This document shows, piece after piece, positions 9,226 to 18,127 of a stretch of DNA of 52,157 nucleotides. Numbering within the stretch: the first letter of the stretch is position 1; the number at the start of each line of letters is the position of its first letter. The notes below the pieces were generated by a model. The model did no database searches. It saw nothing but the letters and a program-made list of their open reading frames with translations, and was not told the origin of the DNA. Source of the stretch: an uncultured Aquimarina sp. (GTDB lineage: Bacteria; Bacteroidota; Bacteroidia; Flavobacteriales; Flavobacteriaceae); contig CANMMM010000025.1 of NCBI GenBank assembly GCA_947498935.1, positions 1-52,157 on the forward strand, in the 5' to 3' direction. The position numbers were made by a program, and so were the translations under genes.

Positions 9226-9789
9226 TTATGCATACTTTTTAACCAAGTATGTCTGTAATTTATAACCTCCGAATCCTAGTAAAATACCGATAGCCATCCC
9301 TGTCACAATATCCCCAGGGTAATGCACTCCTAAGTAAATTCTACTATAGCTCACTACTAGCGACCATATAACCATGAATGGGAAAATAAATTTGAGTTTA
9401 TGCTGCAACGCCAATCCTGTAAAAAAAGCAATCGCCATAGAACTTGCAGCATGTGCAGAAAAATATCCATGTCGTCCGCATCTTTTGGCAATAAACCTTG
9501 TGAACTGCTCTACACCTTCTGCCCCACAAGGCCTAGGACGCATGAATAATACGTTTTTAAACAAGTTAGATAATTGATCTGATGCTGTAATCAATGCTGC
9601 TACTACAACCAATGTAATCAGCGTACCTTTGATACCAAAATAACGATAGAAAAAAAACAATAAGACGATGTACAAAGGAATTTGATAGAACTTCTCTGTC
9701 ATAAATAACCAAAAGGCATCCCAAGCTGGGGTTCCTAGATTATTCAGGTACAAAAATAAATCTTTGTCAAATTGTATGATTTCTTCCAT
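9226..9789 (-). CDS. PAP2 family phosphatase
   Basis: A 187-residue integral membrane protein with about five to six transmembrane helices. The three phosphatase motifs are present: a Lys/Arg-rich motif 'KNVLFMRPRP' (about residues 74-83), the central 'YFSAHAAS' with the catalytic His, and 'SRIYLGVHYPGDIVTG' (the SRxxxxxHxxxD motif). It probably dephosphorylates a lipid phosphate such as undecaprenyl diphosphate or phosphatidylglycerol phosphate on the outer face of the inner membrane. The substrate cannot be settled from sequence. Its stop is convergent with and 20 bp from the BCCT gene. A small acidic protein gene lies immediately upstream on the same strand. Confidence 0.9.
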   Translation of the reverse strand: MEEIIQFDKDLFLYLNNLGTPAWDAFWLFMTEKFYQIPLYIVLLFFFYRYFGIKGTLITLVVVAALITASDQLSNLFKNVLFMRPRPCGAEGVEQFTRFIAKRCGRHGYFSAHAASSMAIAFFTGLALQHKLKFIFPFMVIWSLVVSYSRIYLGVHYPGDIVTGMAIGILLGFGGYKLQTYLVKKYA

Positions 9790-9829
9790 GCTGTTGTATA
9801 AACTTAGAAATGGTTAACACTGAAGTGAT

Positions 9830-10057
9830 TTATCCTTCATAACGTTCGATCTCACGATCGTAAAAATCATTGGCTGCATTGAATAAGTTTTCCGCCTCAT
9901 TCTCTAATTCCTGTTTGTCCTCTTTATCGAACTCTTCTAACCATTCTACCTCATCATTTTGTAAGTTGATGATAAAACGAGGAAACTCTGTATGAACCAC
10001 AAAAATAGCTTCTGGGAAATCTGTATTATCCCCTAATAAAAATTTTGGAAAACTCAT
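9830..10057 (-). CDS. Small acidic conserved hypothetical protein
   Basis: About 75 residues beginning MSFPKFLLGDN, with 'FPEAIFVVHTEFPRFIINL' and an acidic helical C-terminus (EEFDKEDKQELENEAENLF). It looks cytosolic, and I recognise no domain. The frame also contains an ATG seven codons upstream (10078). However, the putative -7 element lies at 10078-10085, so that ATG would fall at or before the transcription start, and the second ATG is preferred. The gene may form a unit with the PAP2 gene, which begins 40 bp downstream. The function is unknown. Confidence 0.7.
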   Translation of the reverse strand: MSFPKFLLGDNTDFPEAIFVVHTEFPRFIINLQNDEVEWLEEFDKEDKQELENEAENLFNAANDFYDREIERYEG

Positions 10058-10077
10058 GAATGCTTTTATTATAACCA

Positions 10078-10085
10078 CAAAACTA
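10078..10085 (-). promoter_or_regulatory. -7 promoter element (TAnnTTTG)
   Basis: The minus strand reads TAGTTTTG, a full match to the Bacteroidota -7 consensus. It is placed about 21 bp before the chosen start at 10057. This supports the short form of the small acidic protein. Confidence 0.5.
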
Positions 10086-10159
10086 CGAAGTTTAGATCGA
10101 ACTCATTCGCACTTTTACTAATTTCTTTTTCCTATCCCATAAGACCGTATAGCTACATA

Positions 10160-10199
10160 AAAAAAAGGCAATTTTTGAAATCAAAAATTGCCTTTTTTT
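10160..10199 (-). terminator. Terminator, symmetrical in both directions
   Basis: A near-perfect palindrome: GGCAATTTTTGA (10167-10178) pairs with TCAAAAATTGCC (10181-10192) and is flanked by an A-run and a T-run. It lies about 57 bp past the stop of the OmpA-like gene on the minus strand. It could also act on plus-strand transcripts. Confidence 0.85.
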
Positions 10200-10256
10200 A
10201 CACTTTATACAGTGAAGTGGTTACAACGCATTATAGCATACAAGCCGATCATCTAC

Positions 10257-11336
10257 TTACTCTTCGATCAGAATTTGTACTCTGGCATTAGAGCCTAATT
10301 CATTCGGATCTACATCCTCTCCTTCCTTGGGCTGGGTATTGGCGATGCCCTCTATAGTAATCAATGTTTCATCGATACCATTGGCTACTAAATATTCTTT
10401 TACAAAACCTGCTCGCGCAGCAGATAAAATTTCGTTTTCGAAAGTAATCTCTGAGTCATTTGCATGTCCAACGACCTTTAAACTTTTAAATTTAAAGACT
10501 TTTAGGTATTGAAGATATGAGTCTAATGCTTTTTTGATCTCGGTATACACTTCTGTCTCCCCTATAAGGTATTCGATGTCTGTAAAATCTAATGCCATAT
10601 CACAGATACTAGCCACATTCATTCCTACTACGTTTTTCATCTCTCTTAGCGCTACATCATCTATGTAATAGTAGGCATCTCTAAAATTCCCTCCTTTAAT
10701 CGATTTCCCTTTAGGGTTATCTGAGAAGTATCCTAAAGAAACGTATTTCTCTGTTCCTTTTGCTTTATAGACGCCGCAGACCTTTGTCCACTCTTTGGTA
10801 TCACAGATCATTGTAGAAGAGGCAATGTGCAAATTGTATTTAGAAGTTTCTGTAATCCTAGGTACTCTAGCTGTAAAATACGCTCCGATAGAAGCTGTAC
10901 AGGAATTAGACATACCTTCGCCTAGCGATACGTACATATTAAAATAATAATACGTACCTGCTTTCAGAGGGCTAGACAGCTTGACAACTATCGATTCTTT
11001 GGTATTATTACTGGTAATGTACAATCCTGCCTTGGCTTCTCCTGTTCTAGGAGCTTGAGGACCGAACTGCTGTAGAAAATTAGGTGCTTTATGATCGAAT
11101 TTAATGGTTTTTACTACTGGATGGTGCGCATCAGGGGTATTGGTCAATGCTTTCCAATCGGATAAGAGTCCAAAGTTTCGCATCGCATGACGCATTTTCT
11201 TAACCGTAGGATCAACTTCTTCAAAACTTGGATTGGGAATTAGATTCTGTCCTGTTACAGTCCATGAAGCAACTGCGATAAAGAACATTATACATGATAA
11301 ACAAAAAGTAGGTTTTGGGCTTTGCATCTGTTTCAT
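10257..11336 (-). CDS. OmpA-like cell envelope protein with N-terminal carbohydrate-binding-like domain
   Basis: A 359-residue exported protein. The signal peptide ends near TVTGQ at about residue 30, then comes 'NLIPNPSFEE', typical of galactose-binding-like jellyroll domains (about residues 30-235; 'YYIDDVALRE' closes it). The C-terminal OmpA domain (about 245-359) carries 'LKVVGHANDSE' and 'LSAARAGFVKEYLVANGI' and ends 'GSNARVQILIEE'. In this family the C-terminal domain binds peptidoglycan. The likely location is the periplasmic face of the envelope or the outer membrane, where it anchors a binding domain. The gene stands alone and ends at a strong hairpin. A second ATG at residue 4 is an equally plausible start. 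Confidence 0.85.
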   Translation of the reverse strand: MKQMQSPKPTFCLSCIMFFIAVASWTVTGQNLIPNPSFEEVDPTVKKMRHAMRNFGLLSDWKALTNTPDAHHPVVKTIKFDHKAPNFLQQFGPQAPRTGEAKAGLYITSNNTKESIVVKLSSPLKAGTYYYFNMYVSLGEGMSNSCTASIGAYFTARVPRITETSKYNLHIASSTMICDTKEWTKVCGVYKAKGTEKYVSLGYFSDNPKGKSIKGGNFRDAYYYIDDVALREMKNVVGMNVASICDMALDFTDIEYLIGETEVYTEIKKALDSYLQYLKVFKFKSLKVVGHANDSEITFENEILSAARAGFVKEYLVANGIDETLITIEGIANTQPKEGEDVDPNELGSNARVQILIEE

Positions 11337-11561
11337 TTAAGGTTTTATAAATATATTGAAATATAGTTAATTAATAGTTAATACAAAATTTACTTACTAC
11401 AGAAGTCGTAGTTGTGGTGTAAACTTTTGTTTAAGCTATCACTAACACCATATTTTATATGTATTACTGATAAAAGAATTAAACGTAGCTATTGCTACGA
11501 TATACATATCCATAACAACAACCGATCCAAAAAAAGGAACGCAACTAGAAAAGGGATATTG

Positions 11562-12932
11562 TTATTCTTGCTGTATCATTTGCTTACTGAGGTAAGTAAA
11601 CCTACTGTATAGTAATATAGCCGAAGTGGTTAGTCCTGCTAATAAGCCTATCCAAATCCCTTCATTTTTATACGGAGTATGCAATCCTAGATAATAACTA
11701 ATAGGAAATCCTATGATCCAGTACGCTATAAATGTTATAATGGTAGGTTTGGTTACATCTTGTAGTCCTCTAAGTGCTCCTAAAACAACCACTTGTATCC
11801 CGTCTGAAATTTGAAAAATTGCAGCTATAAGTAATAATTTAGAGGCTATAGACAACACTTCTCTGTTATCTATGGCATTCGTAACATCTGATGTATCGAG
11901 ATACATAGTGGGTAACATCTCATGAAATAGCACAAAACAAATAGCAAAACAGATTTCGATGACTAAAGTGAGTAAAAATATAGACAAAGCAATCCTACGT
12001 AATTCTGTATAGTGTTTTAATCCTTTTTGATTCCCTACGCGTACCATAGCCGCTACGCTTAATCCCATACCTACCATAAATGTCATCGCTGCTAGATTCA
12101 GGGCTATTTGATTGGCTGCTTGTGGATTTTTGCCCAAAATACCCGACAACCATACTGCCGATGTAAAGACCCCTACCTCAAACAACATCTGTAATGCAGA
12201 GGGAAATCCTAATTTCAGTATTTTTTTGAGCATCATTTTTTCGAGCACAAAAAATCGAATAGTAGACACATAGGCTTTCGATACTTCATTACGCTGCAAT
12301 ACTACCCATAAGAAAATAACCATTACGACTCTAGAGACCAGCGTTCCCACAGCTGCCCCTATCATGCCCATAGCAGGAAATCCAAATTTTCCAAAGATCA
12401 ATAGGTAATTAATAACTACATTGATGATGTTAGCTACCAATGTGGCATACATAGGTGCTCTGGTCATAGACATCCCATCAGCGAATTGTTTTAATGCTTG
12501 AAAAATAATAAGAGGAATCAGCGAAAACGCTACCAATTGTAAATACGGTATTGCCAACTGTACTACTTCTGCCGGCTGCTGCATAAAATACATCAATGGC
12601 TTAGCTGCTAAAACTCCTAGAAACAATACAATGCCTAGTGTAGTACATAAAAATAATCCATGCTTCAATGCTGCTTTTCCATCTGTAAAATTACTAGCTC
12701 CTGCGGCTTCTGCTACTAGTGGCGTAATGGCTGTAGAGAAACCTATTCCTAGTGACATGGCTATAAACATAAAACTATTCCCTAAAGAAACTGCTGCTAG
12801 TTCGGCAGTCCCCAATTGCCCGACCATAATATTATCGATCAGTCCTACGAATGTATGCCCTAGCATGCCTAGAATAACAGGTGCAGCTAACCTTAGTGTA
12901 TAGGGAAATTCCTTGGTATAATTAGACAGCAT
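11562..12932 (-). CDS. MATE family efflux transporter
   Basis: A 456-residue protein of twelve transmembrane segments in two homologous halves. It opens with 'LRLAAPVILGMLGHTFVGLI' then 'DNIMVGQLGTAELAAVSLGN', the standard MATE start, and the second half repeats the pattern ('FPSALQMLFEVGVF'). It probably exports cationic or other small compounds using a Na+ or H+ gradient; NorM-type sequences are closest. It stands alone and reads away from the cellulase gene. The start ATG at 12932 is supported by a -7 element at 12956-12963. Confidence 0.92.
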   Translation of the reverse strand: MLSNYTKEFPYTLRLAAPVILGMLGHTFVGLIDNIMVGQLGTAELAAVSLGNSFMFIAMSLGIGFSTAITPLVAEAAGASNFTDGKAALKHGLFLCTTLGIVLFLGVLAAKPLMYFMQQPAEVVQLAIPYLQLVAFSLIPLIIFQALKQFADGMSMTRAPMYATLVANIINVVINYLLIFGKFGFPAMGMIGAAVGTLVSRVVMVIFLWVVLQRNEVSKAYVSTIRFFVLEKMMLKKILKLGFPSALQMLFEVGVFTSAVWLSGILGKNPQAANQIALNLAAMTFMVGMGLSVAAMVRVGNQKGLKHYTELRRIALSIFLLTLVIEICFAICFVLFHEMLPTMYLDTSDVTNAIDNREVLSIASKLLLIAAIFQISDGIQVVVLGALRGLQDVTKPTIITFIAYWIIGFPISYYLGLHTPYKNEGIWIGLLAGLTTSAILLYSRFTYLSKQMIQQE

Positions 12933-12955
12933 AGGTTTCTTTTTTAATAAGCATA

Positions 12956-12963
12956 CAAAGATA
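12956..12963 (-). promoter_or_regulatory. -7 promoter element for the MATE gene
   Basis: The minus strand reads TATCTTTG, a full TAnnTTTG match, 24 bp upstream of the MATE start codon. No clear -33 box was checked beyond the motif itself. Confidence 0.5.
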
Positions 12964-13066
12964 CTAATACCATTGCTTGTTTAAATCTGTGGTTCATAAA
13001 ATTACCAATTGTCACATACTATCATCAAAAGCTACTTATCATTCTCAATACATCGTTCTGAATACT

Positions 13067-13110
13067 GAAGGGATTTAAACTTTTTATACAATTTACTATA
13101 CAAATGACAA
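13067..13110. repeat. Family B repeat fragment
   Basis: It begins GAAGGGATTTAAACTTTTTA, close to the inverted end of the full copies (GAAGTGGTTTAAACTTTTTA at 45679). The similarity fades after about 45 bp. It lies 45 bp from family A copy 2. Confidence 0.5.
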
Positions 13111-13154
13111 CAGAGTTCATGTTTGTACACCTATCTTAATGATGTCCTCGATTT

Positions 13155-13252
13155 GCGTTAGGGATAGGAGCGGCATCCTTTTTTGTTTTTTTTCTAAACA
13201 AAAAAGATACAGCGGATAGCCCGACCACCGACCTTAGGAGGGGGTAACGCCC
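13155..13252 (-). repeat. Family A intergenic repeat, copy 2 (hairpin subtype)
   Basis: It reads GCGTTAGGGAT at the left and GTAACGCCC at the right, the opposite orientation to copy 1. The centre forms a hairpin of TTTTTTGTTT with AAACAAAAAA. The 'GCGGATAGCCCGACC' block matches copies 1 and 6. It lies between the MATE promoter and the cellulase terminator. Confidence 0.85.
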
Positions 13253-13280
13253 ATATAAATACATATCGTATGCGCATAAA

Positions 13281-13311
13281 AAAAAGGATGGCTTATACAA
13301 ACCATCCTTTT
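13281..13311 (-). terminator. Terminator of the cellulase gene
   Basis: The arms AAAGGATGG (13283-13291) and CCATCCTTT (13302-13310) pair. On the minus strand the hairpin is followed by a U-run from the A-run at 13278-13285. It sits about 40 bp past the cellulase stop. Confidence 0.85.
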
Positions 13312-13351
13312 CTAATATACATACTTTGCTAAAACAGCTAGTATCTGATAT

Positions 13352-16300
13352 TTATTGTTTTATGATTTTAGTTCGAAAACGCTCTCCTGTTTCTTGTTGT
13401 GTCACTTCTACCATAAACAATCCTGTAGGTAAATCGGCTACAGAAAGGCTTACTAAACGCTGATTGGTAGTCACTCGGTGCTTATACACTACACTTCCTG
13501 TAATATCCATGATCGTCACCATTGAATTTTGCATTCCGAAATGAGTAGCTAGCTCTAATTGATTACTTACTGGATTTTTAACCACTCTAATAGCAGAGGT
13601 CAAGGCAGTTGTACTCGCACTTTTAGCGAGTGGTAAGTCACATATATTCGTATTATCATTCAGACTACAATAGATCACGAAGTTTCTATCTTTAGATACA
13701 AATACAAAGTGTCCTGTATCTATAGCTACCCAATACGAACCGTCTAATCCAGGAAAACCTGTTCCTGATAGCGTTACAGAAGGCTCTACACTATTAAAGT
13801 TGTGTTGTGCCTTTCCTAATAGGTTGTTCCACCAATCTGGGTTTCCATTAGTAGTATGCAATGACAATTGATACAATCCATTGTTTCGTAAATCCCAATT
13901 GATTGTAAAATCATTTACATTAGACAAGTCTGGTCCTCCTGTTCCGAATACAAAGATATTCTTATAACTTCTACTGATAGTAGGCAATGGCGTTTGTAAT
14001 GGGGTTCCGAAACTACAGCCTGCATCAGGATCTGTGATGGTAATCACCTGTTCTGTGCTATCGCTCTCTCCCTGTCCATTGGTTACAGTTAATCGTACTG
14101 TAGCCGTTCCTGGATTATTATAGGTCGTGGTTACCTCTGCTGTATTGGCAGACTGTCCATTCCCTAAATCCCAGTTATAACTTAGTGTACCACCTCTAGG
14201 ATCTACAGAAGCTGATGCATCTAAGGTAACGGTTAATGGAGCGTCTCCTGTCTGTGCACTGATGGTAAATGAAGCTACTGGACTACCATTAGTAACTGTA
14301 ATCTGTACTGTTTTACTACTTTCTTTTTTTCCATCACTTACTGTAAGCTTGGCTTGGTAAATCCCTACAGCTGTGTAAGAATGACTAGTGTTTACTCCCT
14401 GTCCTGTAGTTCCATCGCCAAAGTCCCAGCTGTATGTCAATGCATCTCCATTAGCATCTGATGAATTAGAGGCATCAAAATTTACATTTACAGGAGCAAT
14501 CCCTGTAGGTGGAGTCGCTACAAAATCTGCAATAGGTGCTATATTTCCGTCTGTAACTGTAATCGTTTCTGTAACTACGGTAGAGGTATTCGTCCCATCA
14601 TTTACTGTTAATGATACGGTGTAAACACCCACTGTGTTATATACCGTAGATGGGGTTGCAGCAGTAGCTATGTTTCCATTACCAAAATCCCAATTATACG
14701 ACAATACATCTCCATTAGGATCTGTAGAGGCACTCGCATCGAAGCTAACTGTTAATGGCGCTACACCAGAGGTAGGATTGGCTGTAAATGCTGCTTTTGG
14801 CGTGTCACCTCCTGTAGGCTCGCTTCCGTAAACTAATACTCCATCATCATATACAGGGATATACAGGCTTTCGATCTCTCTGGAGTTGTTTAAATCCTGT
14901 GCCGACCAATCATTACTGCTATCATAACGTTTTCCATTTCTGATATTGATATTTAACTGTGTTTCTCTTCTAAATTGCGGATCACCAATTGGAGCGATCA
15001 ACTCTCCTACCAAAGATACTTCTGCATAATACAGGTTTTGGTTTGCATCCCACGCATTGATAGTTACTGTTCCTACCCCTTGGTTCAATGAAATAGCATA
15101 GTCATTAATACTACCACCTGAGGCTACTGTCTCTGATATATCAAAAAAGTATCGGTAGCTCAGTTTATCAGTTACACGTGCTGGCCATGCTGTTCTGTTT
15201 TGTATCTTTACTTGTATAGTACTTCCAGATTCATTAGTACTATTGAATTTAGATAGGTTACCTATTTCTACTCTAGACGGTGGTGTAACTACAGATGGGT
15301 TGGCCAATGGATTGCCTCCGAATTCTGAATATAATCTGGCCAATGCCCCTGTAAAACAAGCATTGTAATCACAAGCTACTTCGTTCGCTATGTAATCAGT
15401 TCTATCATCTACAAAGGAATCATCTGGACTACTAGGTCCTCCTACCAATGCTCCTACCAGTGAGTGACTCGGCTGCACGGGTTTATTTTGTATACTATTT
15501 CCCCATGGTCCATGTGCACTACGATGATGAGGGTTATTCGCTGGATTATTACCGAAGCCAATCATAAAGCTTCTTTGTAATGGATTTTTTCCTAATGCAT
15601 ACTCAATCTGGCTTACTGCAAAATCATGGTATTTTTCTTTATTCTGCGGTGTAGTGTCTATTCTATCGCTATATACCAAGGCTAAAAATGCTGTATTAGA
15701 CATATAGCGCAAAGATCCCCACTGACTTACATGTGCCTGCCCTCCTGGACTGTAAGTAATCCGCTCTCCGTTATAGCCTGTAGTCCAAAAATCTAAATAG
15801 CGTTCTGCGGCTTCGTTATACCGTGTTTTACCTGATAATTGAGCTAATAACACATACGATCCATATATTTTATCATCCCATGATAATGCAAATTGATAAG
15901 GGGTTCCCTTTTCTTTTACATATTCATCATATTCTTTTTCGGCTTTTTCTAAGTATTGCACCTCTCCTGTAGCCCTATATAACCAAGAGGCTCCCCAGAT
16001 TAATTCATCTCTAAAACCACTCCAAGAACGATAAAAAGCTGCGGCATTTTGTATAGAATTAGAATACTCTCCTCTATACTCATCTGCAAAAGCATACAAC
16101 TCCTTGGCATGTCTCAGTAATAAATCGCTATAGGCTGGGTCATCATTTTTAAATACGATACTGGCCGCTGATAAAGCTGCTGCTGTTTCGGATGCTAAGT
16201 CAGAACCTGGATTAGCAGTATCTATTTTATAAGACGGTCTAGCCATTTGCATCACCTCTGGCGATCCCCAAAACGCATGGTCTAGATTACCATCACCTAC

Positions 16301-16708
16301 TTGGCCATAAAACTCATTAGGAGCCGTGTGACATTTTATAAAATAATCGGTTACAAACCGAAGGTTTCTTTTCAGAATAGATAATTGTCCACTCTGTATG
16401 TAGGCATCTTCATACTCTATAGCTCCCCAAGCCAATGCGGTTACGGTAAATGCCATTGGAAATCCAAACTTTACATGATCTCCTGCATCATACCATCCTC
16501 CTGTAAGGTCTATCCCTACATCCGAGCCATCTCCTAGTGCTGAGTCTCCTCTCCAATCAATACGATTCCAAGACGGAAGTTCTCCCGATTGCTGTGCTTC
16601 ATAAAATAATAATGATTTTTGTAGCGCTTCTCCGTAGTTAAATTGCGCCATTACTTGTAAGCCACATAAGCCTACCAATAGCATCGCTATTTGTATCTTC
16701 TTCTTCAT
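13352..16708 (-). CDS. Secreted GH9 cellulase with CBM3c, three PKD domains and T9SS sorting domain
   Basis: 1118 residues. A signal peptide covers 1-22 (QVMA-Q). The GH9 catalytic domain covers about 23-470: 'GGWYDAGDHVKFGFPM' with Asp74 and Asp77 (one the catalytic base), a 'HHRSAHGPW' segment near the active site, and Glu443 in 'DYIANEVACDYNA' as the proton donor. At about 475-625 is a CBM3c-like module ('NRTAWPARVTDKLSYRYFFD'), the pairing seen in processive endoglucanases. Three PKD domains follow at about 636-720, 723-805 and 810-895, then a roughly 130-residue aromatic-rich region I cannot assign. A T9SS type A sorting domain (about 1030-1118) ends in KIIKQ. Its role is extracellular hydrolysis of beta-1,4-glucan. 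No other polysaccharide genes adjoin it, so it is not in a classic PUL. It has its own terminator. Confidence 0.93.
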   Translation of the reverse strand: MKKKIQIAMLLVGLCGLQVMAQFNYGEALQKSLLFYEAQQSGELPSWNRIDWRGDSALGDGSDVGIDLTGGWYDAGDHVKFGFPMAFTVTALAWGAIEYEDAYIQSGQLSILKRNLRFVTDYFIKCHTAPNEFYGQVGDGNLDHAFWGSPEVMQMARPSYKIDTANPGSDLASETAAALSAASIVFKNDDPAYSDLLLRHAKELYAFADEYRGEYSNSIQNAAAFYRSWSGFRDELIWGASWLYRATGEVQYLEKAEKEYDEYVKEKGTPYQFALSWDDKIYGSYVLLAQLSGKTRYNEAAERYLDFWTTGYNGERITYSPGGQAHVSQWGSLRYMSNTAFLALVYSDRIDTTPQNKEKYHDFAVSQIEYALGKNPLQRSFMIGFGNNPANNPHHRSAHGPWGNSIQNKPVQPSHSLVGALVGGPSSPDDSFVDDRTDYIANEVACDYNACFTGALARLYSEFGGNPLANPSVVTPPSRVEIGNLSKFNSTNESGSTIQVKIQNRTAWPARVTDKLSYRYFFDISETVASGGSINDYAISLNQGVGTVTINAWDANQNLYYAEVSLVGELIAPIGDPQFRRETQLNINIRNGKRYDSSNDWSAQDLNNSREIESLYIPVYDDGVLVYGSEPTGGDTPKAAFTANPTSGVAPLTVSFDASASTDPNGDVLSYNWDFGNGNIATAATPSTVYNTVGVYTVSLTVNDGTNTSTVVTETITVTDGNIAPIADFVATPPTGIAPVNVNFDASNSSDANGDALTYSWDFGDGTTGQGVNTSHSYTAVGIYQAKLTVSDGKKESSKTVQITVTNGSPVASFTISAQTGDAPLTVTLDASASVDPRGGTLSYNWDLGNGQSANTAEVTTTYNNPGTATVRLTVTNGQGESDSTEQVITITDPDAGCSFGTPLQTPLPTISRSYKNIFVFGTGGPDLSNVNDFTINWDLRNNGLYQLSLHTTNGNPDWWNNLLGKAQHNFNSVEPSVTLSGTGFPGLDGSYWVAIDTGHFVFVSKDRNFVIYCSLNDNTNICDLPLAKSASTTALTSAIRVVKNPVSNQLELATHFGMQNSMVTIMDITGSVVYKHRVTTNQRLVSLSVADLPTGLFMVEVTQQETGERFRTKIIKQ

Positions 16709-16930
16709 TTTGGATATAATTTAAGTTGATTTTTATAATGTATTTTCTAAGCTCTTTTAGAAGTAAGTATAAGACACTTATAATCAAACTATTTACAGGT
16801 ACTCTCTTCATAAGAATTGTATACATTGAATAGGTACAGTGTACATAACACGTATCAATCCCAGCTTTATAGTTTCGCATTACTATTCTCCATACATTAG
16901 TATGATCACACAGCCATGTACAAAATATAT

Positions 16931-17019
16931 GGGCGTTCCCTATCGGGTCGGGCTATTCGTTTCAATTCCTCGCTCCTCCTTTGGTCGGGCTGTGGGATTT
17001 CCACTACTATCCCTAACGC
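16931..17019 (+). repeat. Family A intergenic repeat, copy 3 (GGAATTG subtype)
   Basis: It begins GGGCGTTCCC and ends TCCCTAACGC. The interior has 'CAATTCCTCGCTCCTCC' and 'GTGGGATTTCCACT', shared with copies 4 and 5 but not with 1, 2 and 6. It sits upstream of the cellulase start, pointing away from it. Confidence 0.85.
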
Positions 17020-17697
17020 AATAACATGGTCTAGTACTAGGCAATAAGTTGCTACTTATTACAATCTTGGTACTACTACAGATACTAGGGGTAATACGTA
17101 TGAGAAGTACTAAAAAACGATTTGTTATCAGAAGTTTATTAATGCAACATCGTTTTATAGGTTATACATTTTGTGTAGTAGATGTACAAAGCTTCATTAT
17201 ATTTCGAGAATGAATACACTATATAAAGCTATAGTGATATTCAGTAAAATAGATTACAATATCTTATACAGGGTTAGTTACTTCTCTATATAATCTTGTG
17301 TAGTGTTAGTAAGTATTGTTATGAGTTGTTGCCTAAAAACAGTCGCTCTTGTTTGTGTAAACTTTTTCATATCTATGTATTAAATTGGTTTCTGTATGTA
17401 TAGATGCTATTCATTTCCACTATAAGGTTTTCGCTCATTATCAATTCTCAACATAAATCACCTCATACTTATTAGGAATCAACAACATAAGATTGTCGTC
17501 AAATAACTTTATAACAAATTTAACAAGTTAATTACAGCAATACATATATCACAATCTTATATATCTCTTAACATTGACTTTTTATGATTGTAAATTATCC
17601 AAAAAAACAGGTTTTTACAGAAATAATCAGCAATAAAGTACCTATTATTTTTAGAAATTAATATTACATATTTTTATAATATTAAGAAAACTATAAG
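17020..17697. other. Long intergenic region without recognisable gene
   Basis: About 680 bp of AT-rich DNA with no open frame worth calling on either strand and no start codon followed by a coherent peptide. I find no tRNA-like fold and no copy of the two repeat families here. Together with its flanks it makes the largest gene-poor stretch of the window (16709-18127). Confidence 0.5.
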
Positions 17698-17727
17698 AAA
17701 AAAAAGCGCGTTTTAATCAAAACACAC
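17698..17727 (-). terminator. Orphan minus-strand terminator
   Basis: On the minus strand a nine-pair stem (GTGTGTTTT with AAAACGCGC, two G-U pairs, loop GATT) is followed directly by eight U residues. The next minus-strand gene upstream (SulP) already has its own terminator at 18032. This one therefore has no obvious coding client and may end a small RNA started in 17728-18031. Confidence 0.55.
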
Positions 17728-18031
17728 TGCTCTAAATCATATTAAAACATTGTTTACTCATAAAAAAAAGAACAGCTTATCCATATTTAACAACATAACC
17801 ACTTCTAAAAACACTAAGCCTTAATTTTTTAGTTAAAAAACAAAAGCTTTCGCAATGAAGGTGTTTACAAATTGACGAATACCATACCGAACGCTGTAGC
17901 TCAATAACCTAAAAGTATTTTTCTATTTTGAGTACTTAACATATACACCATATCACTAGAAGTCCATGAAATCTGTATTCAAAAACAACCACATAGATTG
18001 ACTATAAAAAATTCTAACGCATATAAAAAAG

Positions 18032-18072
18032 AAATGAGGATGTATCATCGAGTTGATACATCCTCATTTTTA
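18032..18072 (-). terminator. Terminator of the SulP gene
   Basis: AAATGAGGATGTATCA (18032-18047) pairs perfectly with TGATACATCCTCATTT (18054-18069) around a six-base loop. An A-run at 18025-18030 gives the U-tract on the minus strand. It lies about 55 bp past the SulP stop. Confidence 0.85.
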
Positions 18073-18127
18073 TTACGATACTATTATTTATTCAAAAAGA
18101 GTACGTGTTCTTTTATACAACACTGTT

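Noticed and set aside
11412..11612. 66-residue plus-strand frame before the MATE stop
   Set aside because: It overlaps the MATE 3' end and has low-complexity, frame-random composition.
16638..16880. 80-residue minus-strand frame upstream of the cellulase
   Set aside because: It overlaps the cellulase signal peptide in another frame, with no coherent start or domain.
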